Shown here in pieces: positions 11,502 to 21,429 of a DNA stretch of 64,000 nt. The position numbers and the translations under genes were made by a program. The notes below the pieces were generated by a model. That model was not told where the DNA came from and made no database searches. It saw only the letters and a program-made list of their open reading frames with translations. Source of the DNA: Lophius americanus (taxonomy: Eukaryota; Chordata; Actinopteri; Lophiiformes; Lophiidae). How positions within the stretch are numbered: the stretch's first letter is position 1; the number at the start of each line of letters is the position of its first letter. The stretch covers positions 11,138,001 to 11,202,000 of the forward strand of contig JBBDHG010000019.1 in the NCBI GenBank assembly GCA_037951165.1, given 5' to 3'.

Positions 11502-12880
11502 CTAAGCACAGAAGAGAAGCATGCAAAACATGTTTAGAGAAAAACAGAGCTCCATTTTCTATAGGCAGTAGAAAGTTTGATTCTGGATTGTGTGTGACTT
11601 ATTTTCTGCTGTAAAAAAAGATACCCATTGATAATTTGGCCTAAGAATTGAAAGGAGATCTGTTTTAGATAATTAAACAGGCACACGTACAACTCTATGC
11701 ACCCTATTTGAGACGTGGTTGACGTGAGAAATGGGGTAAATTATGAAAACAATTAAAAAATGCAATGTATATTTAAAGAACCAGTTGCCAGTACAATGAA
11801 TAAAATCTCAGCATAAATCTTCGTGGTTTTAAAACAATGATGACGAGAGTGATGATAAATTCTTTGGCAAGACAAAATGAATGGCTTAAATAGCCTACAG
11901 TATGGTTGTAGGATGTGCCCATTCTCATTTAAAAAAATAATTTTTAAAAACAGTTAATTGTTTCTTTGTAGTAATCTGACAGGGATAAACAATTTGTAAA
12001 CTATAAGCAGTGAATGATATTGAAGAATTTTTTTATCATAATCTCGAAATGTAATAAGCAAGTCTGGATGCCTGATAAGGTAGAATAATTCCTCTTGAAG
12101 CAGGAGTAAAGTCATCACTGGTGGGTAGAAAACATACAGAAGAATCCACAGATCCAGTCATGCTGTACAACGAATACAGATGTTAAATTGTGTTTCACAG
12201 GCTTGATCTTAAAGCAAGTTATTCAGAGAGCGGCAATTTAACAAACTGACTCGTGACTCCGGGTCTTGTCGCCATGTATTTGAGTGCAGTCATGTAAGCT
12301 AATTCTGTAAATTCTGTTACAATTATAAGATGTTAGATGGGCCAAGTGTCGGTGTTAGAAGGGCATTGAGAGGATATGTTCCTCTGTGGTTTGGGCACAG
12401 TGAATCACATGACTGAACGCCTGTTTTGGTCTTGCTGGAAAACTGTCACTTGGCATTAGCATCCACATATGTATGTGCACCTGTGTGCTCAACCCCCTAC
12501 ATTTTTTCTTTTGGAATCAGAGGATGACATTTCCTCGTGTCTCTGACAGGGTGGTGATTTGGTTATCCAATGTCCAGGCACAGACAGCAGAGAGAAGCTC
12601 CGCTCTTGAAAGGCACAACAATGTCAGAAGGCATTTCATCGTCTTCATGATCTTACTGTACTTTAAATCATTGCTTTATTCCCCAATGCAATCATTTCTA
12701 TAATTTGGTAGTTTCAATTTCAAAACCCTTGGAGTTATCTTAATCTTTTTAAAATACCACGGCATCATAGCTTAAGCTCTAATGAGGACGCAGCTTGGAA
12801 GAAAACAAATTACATATAAGGTCTATTGAGGATTCCCAGCACATACACAAATGATATGTGATGGATAAATAATTATTTTC
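11502..12880. other. fmn2 intron 1, right-hand part
   Basis: No coding similarity or known repeat was recognised in this AT-rich sequence. Confidence 0.5.
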
Positions 12881-12884
12881 AGTA

Positions 12885-13190
12885 CTTCTTTTCAAATTTT
12901 ATACCCAAATAGACCTTAGTGTGAGGAAGAACTGGGTTGATTTTGGTAAAGGTCAGTTGTGTATTTCCCACACTAAGTGGTCCTATATCTGCAAATATAT
13001 TTCTGACATTGTGATTTATGCTCAGCCTTTTTATGAAAAACACTGTTTTTCAGACACAACTTCCTAACCGTTAGTCCGGTTTAGTCTAAATTTGTTGTAT
13101 TTAGATAGGATATTGATCTTGGATATATTATATTTATATCTTTTAGTTCATGTTTTAATCACTAGGGAAAGGCTCACTTCACTTTATGCT
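12885..13190 (+). repeat. Dispersed '147-bp-unit' repeat, copy B
   Basis: Contains the core ATGAAAAACACTGTTTTTCA followed by GACACAACTTCCTAACCGTT, and the sub-block ATAGACCTTAGTGTGAGGAA that also occurs in the 20.1-kb copy (ATAGAACTTAGTGTGAAGAA). Confidence 0.65.
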
Positions 13191-13319
13191 GATGAGTTCA
13201 CTTCAAGGAATATCCCCGGAATGGGTATAGGCAAAGTTTAATGTTCCATGTCAACATTTTTGTGCAAAGGCACAATGTCCAGGGAAAATCTTGCCATTTT
13301 TTAGGCGAATGGTGAGAAA

Positions 13320-13893
13320 TATCTGAGGAGCAAATTGTAACCATGGGTGAGACTTTGATCCACCACTTCCAGTGAGAGACGGTGATGTCCGCCGGCAAGG
13401 TGATGGCTTTCGTATTCTGGGTTTCAGAGGGACTACCTCACGGTTTCAAGGGCTTAATGCTATTCTCTCGAGATAGCAAAAGGGAGATAATAAAGAAGCT
13501 GCAGCGTGGGAAGCTGACAAGAGGAGTGCACTCACCCAGGACAGTTCTTCCCCTCACCAGTCCACTGATGTGATGGCTTACATCCACCAGAGAGGATTTA
13601 GACTGATCGGACACCAGCCCTATTTACCTGATTTAATTCCCTCTGACTGCTTTCTGCTCCCTATAATTAAGAGAGAGCTCAGGGTTCATCATATTGAATC
13701 TACTGATGATGTCATTTCTGCTGCAAACCACTTTTTTGTGGACCAAGAGGCAGACTTCTACAAAGATGGGATGTGTATCCTCTATGACTGCAGGTCAATT
13801 GAATACATGTTCAAGGAGGCAATGTTGAAAATCAAATGTGTCAACTTTTTAAAAACTGACACATTCTCTCTCATGTCACATGTTTATCAATAG
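13320..13893 (+). pseudogene. mariner-family transposase fossil
   Basis: The plus strand encodes, across frameshifts, MGETLIHHFQ, then SAGKVMAFVFWVSEG, then QDSSSPHQ (the HQDNAPxH motif; Asp at 13540-13542), then GFRLIGHQPYLPDLIPSD (mariner HPPYSPDLAPSD, with the third acidic residue as Asp), and a degenerate C-terminus. The order and the D34D-type third Asp identify mariner rather than Tc1. Stops and missing sequence between blocks make it inactive. Terminal inverted repeats were not identified, so ends are approximate. It lies in fmn2 intron 1 in the antisense direction. Confidence 0.85.
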
Positions 13894-14552
13894 CACCTTG
13901 CACTGGAGCCAAATCTATTTTTTTTTTCTTTTCATGGGTTTTCTTGACAAATTTGTAGCAAGCCTATTCTTAATTCTAAATCTGAGTTTGCCGACATGTA
14001 AATTCATGCAAACACATTTTTTCCTCATATTGAGGGCAGGTACAGAATTCTTCTCGATACCTCAGTTGACTAGTTAGTTCTTTATTCCGTTTTCTCTTCA
14101 TTTATTACCTTCTGTGGCACAGACCTCCTGGTTCCTGTTTATATTTTCAAACATTCCTGTATCGACCAACTTCATTAAATTCTAACAAACTTCTATTTCC
14201 TTGCTGACATCATCGTACAAAGAGATACAGAAATACCTATCCTTCTCGCTTGCCATAAAGTGAGGACACAACATTAATCACCGGGTCTTTTGGGAGCATA
14301 TCTTATTTATGTGATATGCTCTGATGAACTCTGATGTTTATTATCAACATCACGGTTCCATCCAGAAACAACACAATAATGGCCAAGATGTAGATTTACC
14401 CTGGAAATGGATTTGTGCGTTATTTTCCATAATCAGGAATTAGTCCAAGAGTGACTCTGCACCTACTGGTTTGATGATTCAGCAAATCACATATATGCGA
14501 CTGAGTTTCATGTGAGACAATTGCTGAGTAATCTGTATTGAGCAGTACTCAC
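13894..14552. other. fmn2 intron 1, left-hand part
   Basis: AT-rich intron sequence between the mariner fossil and the exon 1 donor. Part may be the mariner 3' flank. No other feature. Confidence 0.5.
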
Positions 14553-15960
14553 CAGAGAAAACATCCAGGTAGGGCACAGTCGTAGTGGAGCTTCCACGAG
14601 TGTAATGCACTCTCTTGGATCCCAGTGTCCAGTAAGTCCCTCCTGTGTAACCCCTCTCTGGTATATACTGCTCTGTGGGCCAGTCTGTGGACAAACTTAT
14701 GGGACCTGCAATGGAGCAGGACCTCTGCTTGTGCATCAGTCCCCCACTATATTCCACTGAAGCAAAAGTGATACCTGTTTTCCTCGGAATGTTGGGACTG
14801 GCGATGGGTGAGCAAACTGGGGAAGTGAGCTGCCTGGTGGTTGTCTTAACATAGGACGGGTTGATTAGAGGGTAGAGTTTGACACTGGAGGACATCTTAC
14901 TGGAACTGGAACTACTCTTCCGCCTTTTCAGGGACAGGAAGTCCTTTTTCCCACTTTCCTCTTCCACCTCCATGGACAGGTCCATGCTGCTCACACTCTT
15001 TTGTGGACCCATCTGTCCTCTCCCAGCTGCCATGGGGTCCAAGCTTATACCTGGTACACATGTGGTCTTGCTCTGATTTGGGTGTAGAACTGGGCTATCA
15101 AGGTCATCCTGGGGCTCCTCAGCACTCTCATATGAGGTGCTGGTAGTTGCAGTGTCAGGGAAGCTAAATGTACTGCTTGTCTTTGGAAAAATGCTGACAC
15201 TGCTTCTCTCTGTGTCTGGGTCTGATGAAAGTCCACCATTGTCACTCAGGGACAGTGGACCAGATGAATTTCTTGATATGGGAATGCTTTCGGTTTCTAA
15301 TTTGTTGCCGTCGCAACTTATGTCTTGTGGTCCACTTTCACAATCAATAGGAGAAGAGAAAACTTCATTATCCATATTAAATAGCTGGTGAGATATTACC
15401 TTCTCAGGGTCCTTGTTGCTCCCAGAGGCTGAGCTTTCAGATAAGTGGCCAGCCATCAGTAAACTGTCACTAGCCACAAACTGGTCTCTCATGGCCTGCT
15501 GGATGTCATAGAGCAGGTCCTCATCTTCAGCTGCTGCTGAGTGAAAGCTGTAGAGGTCACCATCTGACTCAGAGCTTGTTTTCCGGCTGATCTCAACAAC
15601 CATAGATTGGTGACTGTCTTCGGTCAAGGTGCTAAGGTTACCCTCAACGTCAGATTGTATGCCCATCTCTTCAGCAAGCTTGAGCATTGCTTTGTCAAGG
15701 CACTTTGATTTCTCATCCTCTAAGATGTCATCCTTAAACAATCCCTTTGACTTTGATAAACTCTTCCTGATTCCAGAAAACACATATCCCCTCGACTCTG
15801 ACTTAGATCTCTTCTTGTCACTATGTTCTCCTCCTCCTTTACTTATCTTATTGTGAGACTTTTTAGATTTTTTCTCCATTTCCCTCTCCTCAGCATCACC
15901 ATCACCGGCAACATGACCTGCTGCTCCACCCTTCTTCTGCTTTGCTTCCTGGTTTCCCAT
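14553..15960 (-). CDS. fmn2: fmn2 exon 1: N-terminal region from the canonical MGNQ start
   Basis: The start MGNQEAKQKK matches human MGNQDGKLK, and Gly2 with Ala6 fits an N-myristoylation pattern (inference). Domain-scale matches to human FMN2 follow: a basic stretch KKRSKSESRGYVFSGIRKSL; SSESDGDLYSFHSA...EDLLYDIQQA (human SDTDIYSFHSAT...EDLLSDIQQA); and YPLINPSYVKTTTRQLTSP (human YPLITPCYIKTTTRQLSSP). Most of the rest is Ser/Thr- and acid-rich and probably disordered. The exon contributes 469 codons plus one base and ends TCTG/GTGAGT, with VFSG joining RTL in exon 2. The reading frame stays open upstream of this ATG for over 200 codons (separate entry). Together the four exons give about 873 residues; human FMN2 is 1722. 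The next gene upstream is chrm3 on the same strand. Confidence 0.95.
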
Positions 15961-16605
15961 GTTCCTGAGCAGGCGGACACCCTTTGCTAATAGGCCGTGC
16001 TGCTGGGGTCGAGGCTTGACATCCTGTGCTGCCGCTGCACCTCTGTTGGTCACAGCCCTTTCGGAGTTGTCTAATCCCTGCTTTCTACCCACTACAGTTA
16101 AAGGGCGCTGTGAGAATGATGTTGCCTCCCCCGACTGTGCTGATGCTGAAAGGAGGAGGAGACTGGCACTGGCAGCCACTGGGTCGCTAACACTCATTCC
16201 TCGCTCGCCCCCCCTCCTCTGCACAGCCTCTCTGACACTGTGATCCTTCTTGTCATTCTGCCCCTCCTTTTCATCCCCATCTGCTATATTGCATAATGGG
16301 CTGCTAGTTGAGCGGGTGAGCAGCTGATGCTCTGGAGTGTGCTGGCCCGCTCCATTTTCAACTGAAGGGGGAATGACTTGCTGAGGATGTGGCTGCTGAT
16401 GCTCTGAAATGCGGTACTGTTGCTGGTGTTGTTGATAGAGGAGTGAGTGCTGCTGTTTACGGAGGATGTTGGTGACACTGCTCTTCCTCCTGCCTTTGAA
16501 TGTGGTGGTGAAGAAGCTCTCTTTCAGAAAGGGCACCTGGGTCTCCACTGTTTTGAAAGTCTGCATTCTGACCACTAAGCTCCTTTCAAAGGAGAGATGA
16601 TCTGA
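15961..16605 (-). CDS. In-frame open extension upstream of the canonical fmn2 start
   Basis: The fmn2 exon-1 frame continues without a stop upstream of MGNQ to a TAG near 16752. A CAG preceded by CTTTCCCCATGTT, near 16606, could be a 3' splice site, and an ATG with A at -3 sits at 16565-16567. From it the frame begins MQTFKTVETQVPFLKESFF and goes on TTTFKGRRKSSVTNILRKQQ, followed by a Gln/His-rich stretch and Ser/Ala-rich sequence up to MGNQ. The length free of stops and the protein-like composition suggest that it is translated, either as a longer N-terminus or as an alternative first-exon isoform. I do not recognise a counterpart in human FMN2. It could instead be 5' UTR that happens to be open. 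Confidence 0.45.
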
Positions 16606-16747
16606 ACATGGGGAAAGACAAGACAGATAAACATTCATTGGCTTCAAAATAATAAAGGAGAGACAATCTGTTCTCAGTAGAGACATAAGAAAATTGATGT
16701 TTACAAAGTTGTCAAAAATTCTCTTTGCAATTTTTTTGAAATGATGT

Positions 16748-16789
16748 GGTGCCTATGGAGATTCAATGATGTGAATCTCCATAGGCACC
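16748..16789. repeat. Perfect hairpin, 18-bp arms, 6-nt loop, just upstream of the fmn2 open frame
   Basis: Arms 16748-16765 and 16772-16789 (GGTGCCTATGGAGATTCA and its exact complement) are separated by ATGATG. The upstream-frame stop TAG lies inside this structure. Confidence 0.9.
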
Positions 16790-16979
16790 TATGTGGATTG
16801 ATTCAGGAAATAAATTCAAGATTCTTCATATTCTTCCTTCGGCCCTGTCCTCTGCATCTTCCTCTTTCACACCAAACAACTGCATGTACTCTCTGACCAA
16901 ATCTAGAAATCGCCTCTTTGGTCTTCCCCTTTTTCTCGTTCCTGGTAGCACCATTCCAGCACCCTTCTACCAATATAAC

Positions 16980-17125
16980 TGGATAATGCATGTTACTGGA
17001 ATAATACATGTTAAATAGTTTAATGCTCGTTAAATGGTTTAATGTATTTTAAATTGATTAATGCATGTTAATGGATTAATTCATGTTAATGGATTAATGC
17101 CTGTTAATGGATTAATGCATGTTAC
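16980..17125. repeat. Short minisatellite, TTAATGGATTAATGCATG-like units
   Basis: About seven degenerate copies of an 18-20-bp unit, most regular at 17060-17115. They lie within the nested insertion. Confidence 0.75.
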
Positions 17126-17409
17126 TAACTTGACTTCTTCCCTGGAGCCTTTGTGTTTTCTCGCCCTGTAAGATCACATGGTTGGTGATTGCATCAGCTG
17201 CTGTGGACCTGCTCGATGTCCACTGATCACAAGTCTGATTTTTTGTTTTTTTCATTATTATTATTGTAATGTATTTCCCCATAAGCTATCGCTAAATGTT
17301 ACGTTAATATTAATGTTATTATCAGCCTGGGATCCCTGCTGCTGCCGCGGCCCGACCATGGAGCGGTTGAAGAAAGTGGATTTTAGCTGATTTATCTCTC
17401 CTCACCCGT

Positions 17410-17434
17410 GTCTCTCTCTTTCTCTCTCCCACTA

Positions 17435-17465
<31 letters not shown>

Positions 17466-17466
17466 T
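17410..17466. repeat. (TC)n-rich simple repeat
   Basis: Interrupted CTCTCTCTCTCT tract within the L2-like insertion. Confidence 0.85.
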
Positions 17467-18119
17467 TTTTCAAACCCGACCTGTCATAGCAGTAGACCGT
17501 CCACCCTGAGTCTTGGATCTGCTCGAGGTTTCTGCCCGTTAAAGGGCAGTTTTTTCTCGCCATTGTCACCAAGTGCTGCTCAAGGAGGAATTTGTTGGGT
17601 CCTGTAGATCTTTATATAAAGAGTTTGGTCTAGACCTGCTCTTTCTGGAAAGCACCTTGAGACAACTGTTGTTGTGAATTGGCGCTAAATAAATAAAAAT
17701 TGATTGATTGATTGATGATAACCACTATCCCCCCTTTTCACGTGTCCAAACCATCTCAATCTGGCCTCTCTTACTTAGTCTCTAAGACATATAACCCAGG
17801 CTGTCCCTCTGATGTGCTTGTTTCTAATCCTGTCCATCTTCTTCACTGCCATAGAACATGTTAACATCTTCAACTCTGCCACGTCCAGCTCTGCCTCCTC
17901 TCTTTTGGGGAGAGCCGCCGTCTCCGAGCCACACAGAAGGGCTGGTCTCACTACCATCTGGTAAACCTTACCTTCACCCTTGCCGCTACTCTGCTGTCAC
18001 ATATAACTCCTGACACCCTTCTCCATCCACTCCACCCTGCCCGTTCCTGCTTCTTCACTTCTTTTTGACATTCCCCGTTGCTCCGAACAGTTGACCCCAA
18101 TTACTTAAACTTCAAGGTT

Positions 18120-19680
18120 AACTGTTCAAGATTAAGAATCATGATCACATTTGCTGGTTTTCTTCTTCTATTACAATAAACCTGGTGTTGATAAGTTATG
18201 GACAGTTGATGGGTTCAGGGAAGGGACACTGTTCACAATTATTTTGAAATTTTACTGATTTAATCAAATATTGCTTCTTTGAGAAAGTAGTCTGCAGACT
18301 AATCTGTAATTGAAATAATGAGTTTCGGACCAAATATAATTATTTAGCAAACTTTAACTACAGCCAAATTGTGTCAAACTTGTGCAAAGTGCAAGATGTT
18401 TTTGATTAAATGTTCAAATGTGACACAAACTGCGTCAAAAGTAAAATAGAGTGCAGTATTGATCTTTTAAATGTTTTCATTTGCAGTTATGAGTTTCTTT
18501 AATTCCATGCGCGTGTCTGTGTCAACATCAAGACACTCGTGAAGACTGTCTGTGGGTGTGGTACTGACAAAGTTGAGCTTTAACAGTAATCCCTCTTTTC
18601 TCAAACAGAAAGTTTGTCTTTACACTTCAAAAGCCAAACATAAGCGGTAGAAATTAATTCAAACTTTTTGAGCGAGAAATTTACACAGGAATGAATCAAA
18701 TCGATTCTTGAAAGGGTTCAAATTTAAAAGTATAATATTTGACAGTAATTTATCAGCTCATACACTCACTTCTTTTTGTTTTGGGCCAAACATAAAATCT
18801 AAATAAGATTTTTATTATTGAACAATTCATATCATCACTTTAAGGGTTGATTCAAATAACTAACATGCACAGTCCAAAATAAGAAAATTTGACATGGTGG
18901 AAAAAAGATGGATAAATGTATCATTGAATTGAAATGACCTTAAGTTTATTTATATACATGTAAAAAAGAAGAAAAAAAAAGGTCATACAAAACATAATAC
19001 GATTGCACAAAATTGAGATCATAACACAAAACAAAATCGTCAATCATTTGATTATTTGGAAATCTTTTTTTTAACTTAAATTATAATATCTATAGCTATA
19101 TATAAAATAAATGAATATATAGCTACTTGCCTGACTGGTTTGTCCTTCTCCCTGGACCAGCAGTGACTTAAGAATACAGCACAAATGGGTTTTTGTCTCT
19201 GAGCCACTCCTTAGCCATGGGTCACATGAAGCTAGTCTTTTCCTCATCACATGTCTGCTCTCCTTGGCCATCTCTGATTAGCACTGTCTGAGAGTCCCCA
19301 CTCTATCTTCATCAGGGCTCGTCTTGGGAACAAACAGAGCTGTGTAATGGTCCAAAACAATAGATTTACTTGCTTAGTTTCTGGTAAAACTCTTTTATCC
19401 TGTGCTAATGCTGCCGTATGTGTGAGACAGTAGTGCAGGAATCACATTTAACAGGAAGGTAAACCAAAGCGTCCGTCTCTGCCATCTCACAAAGCATGTA
19501 GAAAGCCTATTTTTGTTCTGAGTTTGATTGATGTGTTCTGGTGCCCCAAATTTAAAATATACCCACCCTATTGACAAACCAGTTTCAGCTGCATCCTCCT
19601 ATGCTGTTGGTAGACCTCACAAAAAAGGAAAACCAAAGACAGTTCTTAAGAGAGTGATACCATGAAGAAGAGGGGGAAAC
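18120..19680. other. Intergenic stretch without recognised features
   Basis: AT-rich sequence between fmn2 and chrm3. No ORF with a recognisable domain. A TATAGCTATATA palindromic run lies near 19088-19100. Confidence 0.5.
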
Positions 19681-19684
19681 AACT

Positions 19685-19990
19685 GGCCCTGTCACAGTTA
19701 TAACATAATAATCTGATTACACTTATTAGTTAACTGCAATTCTGTTGCATAACCACCTCCATTCATCTGTATAAAAACAGCTGGTTGAAACAAACTGTAA
19801 GCATTCATCATTATTTTAATGTTTGACTGCCTCTTATAAATGATATAATCTGATATTATTCTGCTATGAGATGAGAATTAAATTACCTCAGTGTCTCCAA
19901 CTTTTTATCATTACAGGAGCTAAAACATCTAATTGAGCATCAAATGACAGGAAAAACAGGGATCATTTAGTCCAAAAGCCAATTGTACCA
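19685..19990 (+). repeat. Dispersed repeat 2, copy A
   Basis: Shares CCTCCATTCATCTGTATAAA with the sequence near 45690. It also shares, in the same order, a CTGATT...AACTGC segment before it and TTATCA...AGGAGCT and GATCATTTAGT segments after it. The two copies are diverged and about 26 kb apart. Confidence 0.6.
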
Positions 19991-20039
19991 ATTGTGGTCA
20001 TGTGTTGGTTTTAAGTCAAAGGAGAGTCTCACTCAAAAG

Positions 20040-20680
20040 TGGGAATTCTCCAGATTTTTTTTTTTGTATATACATCTTGTTTTACTTAAATAGATCATGT
20101 TTTACTCACTAGAAGGAGATTTTTACGAAAAACAGTTTTCGGATATAACTTCCTAACTGTCAGTCCAATTCATTCCATACTCAGTGTTTATCAAACAACT
20201 AACTACCTAACTTTCTTATATATATAATATTTCACACTAAAAGTTCATTTTCACACACTGTGGGAGATTTTTTTTTCTTTCTGAAAAATACTGTTTTCCG
20301 GACATACCTCAAAAACTATGACATGGATCATTTCCAAATTTTATAACCCCATAGAACTTAGTGTGAAGAAGAACTTGATTGAATTTGGGAAAGGTAGATT
20401 GTATGTTTTCTGACATTAGCGTCAACTTTACCTCCAAAAGATTTCGGACCATCATTTCTCAACCATTGATCCTATTTATTACAAATTTGGTGCACAATTA
20501 TCGAGGAGTTCTATCTTATTTATATCATATTTGACTCATTTTTAGCTAATAGTTCATACTTTCCTCAAAAGGGGGAGCTTTTTTTAAAAGTAAGAATACT
20601 GTGGACATATCTTTACATTTAATTTGAGGATTGGGGACTGGGGGACTTTTTGGAGATATACACTTACTTTGTGGGATCAA
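20040..20680 (+). repeat. Dispersed '147-bp-unit' repeat, copy C (longest)
   Basis: Several diverged internal units, each with the pattern CACTAG..GGAG, then GAAAAACAGTTTTCGGATAT or a similar core, then AACTTCCTAACTGTCAGTCC. It ends GGGGACTTTTTGGAGATATA followed by CACTTACT, the terminus shared with the 4.7- and 30.3-kb copies. Confidence 0.7.
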
Positions 20681-20894
20681 AGCAAACGCCTAGTTTTATA
20701 TAATATCATGAAATACTCTCCAAATAATCATTCACTGCAAAAACGTAATTGTTGGTTATATCCTTATCAAAGAGGTTGCGGGTAGTGTGTTAGAGATTAT
20801 ACAGACTGACAAAGTATAAAGAAAAAACAGTGAACATATTAAGCTCTATAGTGTAAGGTTTGATATGACAAATCTGATATGTTTTATGGTTTCA

Positions 20895-21145
20895 TTTGGG
20901 AGGCTTTAGCTCAGCAGGTAGAGCAGTCATCCCACATCCAGGAGATTTGAGATCTTGACGCTAAATGCAAAGCGGTCCATGAGCAAGAGCCTGAAACTCC
21001 ACTTGCTCCTCGGACCATTCACATGGTCTGCCCACTGCTCCCTCAGGTACGGGTTAAATGCACAGAATTCATTTGACAATGTTTTTCTGTGTATAACAAT
21101 GTGGGGAGTACCATCAGAATTATATTATTATTATTATTATTTGCT
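20895..21145 (+). mobile_element. tRNA-derived SINE
   Basis: The head carries an RNA polymerase III A box (TAGCTCAGCAGGTAGAGCAG, 20907-20926) and a degenerate B box (GATTTGAGATCTT). The body reads TGCCCACTGCTCCCTCAGGT, and a (TTA)n tail ends it. It is not a tRNA gene because no cloverleaf 3' half follows. A related SINE body is at 43790-43920. Confidence 0.75.
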
Positions 21146-21429
21146 CAGAAGTCACAACAGGGGACAGTACGAAGAAGAACATGCCACAGAGACACAACTT
21201 GCCCAACCCAGTAATCAAACCCAGTGACCACAGCAGCTGAACACTGATCCTCTGTGCTGCTTACATCAGATATGACAGGAAATTTTTCAAAATATAAGAG
21301 AAAAAGATCCACCCACCCAACCATCTTCTGGATCAAACACCTGCCTGCTGCGGCCCTGAGGTCCGCATGAGATATGCATGTCGGTAAAAGCGTGGGGCCA
21401 TCACTGAATAAAACAGCTTATGTCCAAAC
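21146..21429. other. Spacer between SINE and chrm3 3' end
   Basis: No recognisable feature. Confidence 0.5.

Larger units (their letters stand above)
16979..17716 (+). mobile_element. Insertion with an L2-like 3' end nested inside the RTE-type LINE
   Basis: It ends with AGCACCTTGAGACAACTGTT, then GGCGCTAAATAAATAAAAAT and a (TTGA)n tail at 17699-17716. This is the fish L2-type LINE or LINE-tailed SINE terminus. Its left part contains an imperfect tandem repeat (about 16980-17125) of TTAATGGATTAATGCATG units and a (TC)n tract (17410-17466). The clean interruption of the host LINE shows that it inserted later. Confidence 0.65.
16830..18115 (-). mobile_element. RTE-type LINE 3' end, split by a later insertion
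   Basis: This is the same LINE family as 6390-6850. One part is 16830-16978 (plus strand ...CTTCTACCAATATA) and the family sequence resumes near 17717 (ACCACTATCCCCCCTTTTCA). On the minus strand 17775-17957 encodes VVRPALLCGSETAALPKREE followed by AELDVAELKMLTCSMAVKKM, the LINE reverse-transcriptase C-terminus. About 740 bp between the two parts is foreign. The copy is 5'-truncated and non-coding overall. Confidence 0.75.

Noticed and set aside
13570..13893. Host gene candidate of 107 codons
   Set aside because: It matches mariner transposase (HPPYSPDLAPSD-type motif) and is a fossil.
20895..20965. tRNA gene
   Set aside because: Pol III A/B boxes are present but the sequence runs on into a SINE body and (TTA)n tail; no acceptor-stem closure.
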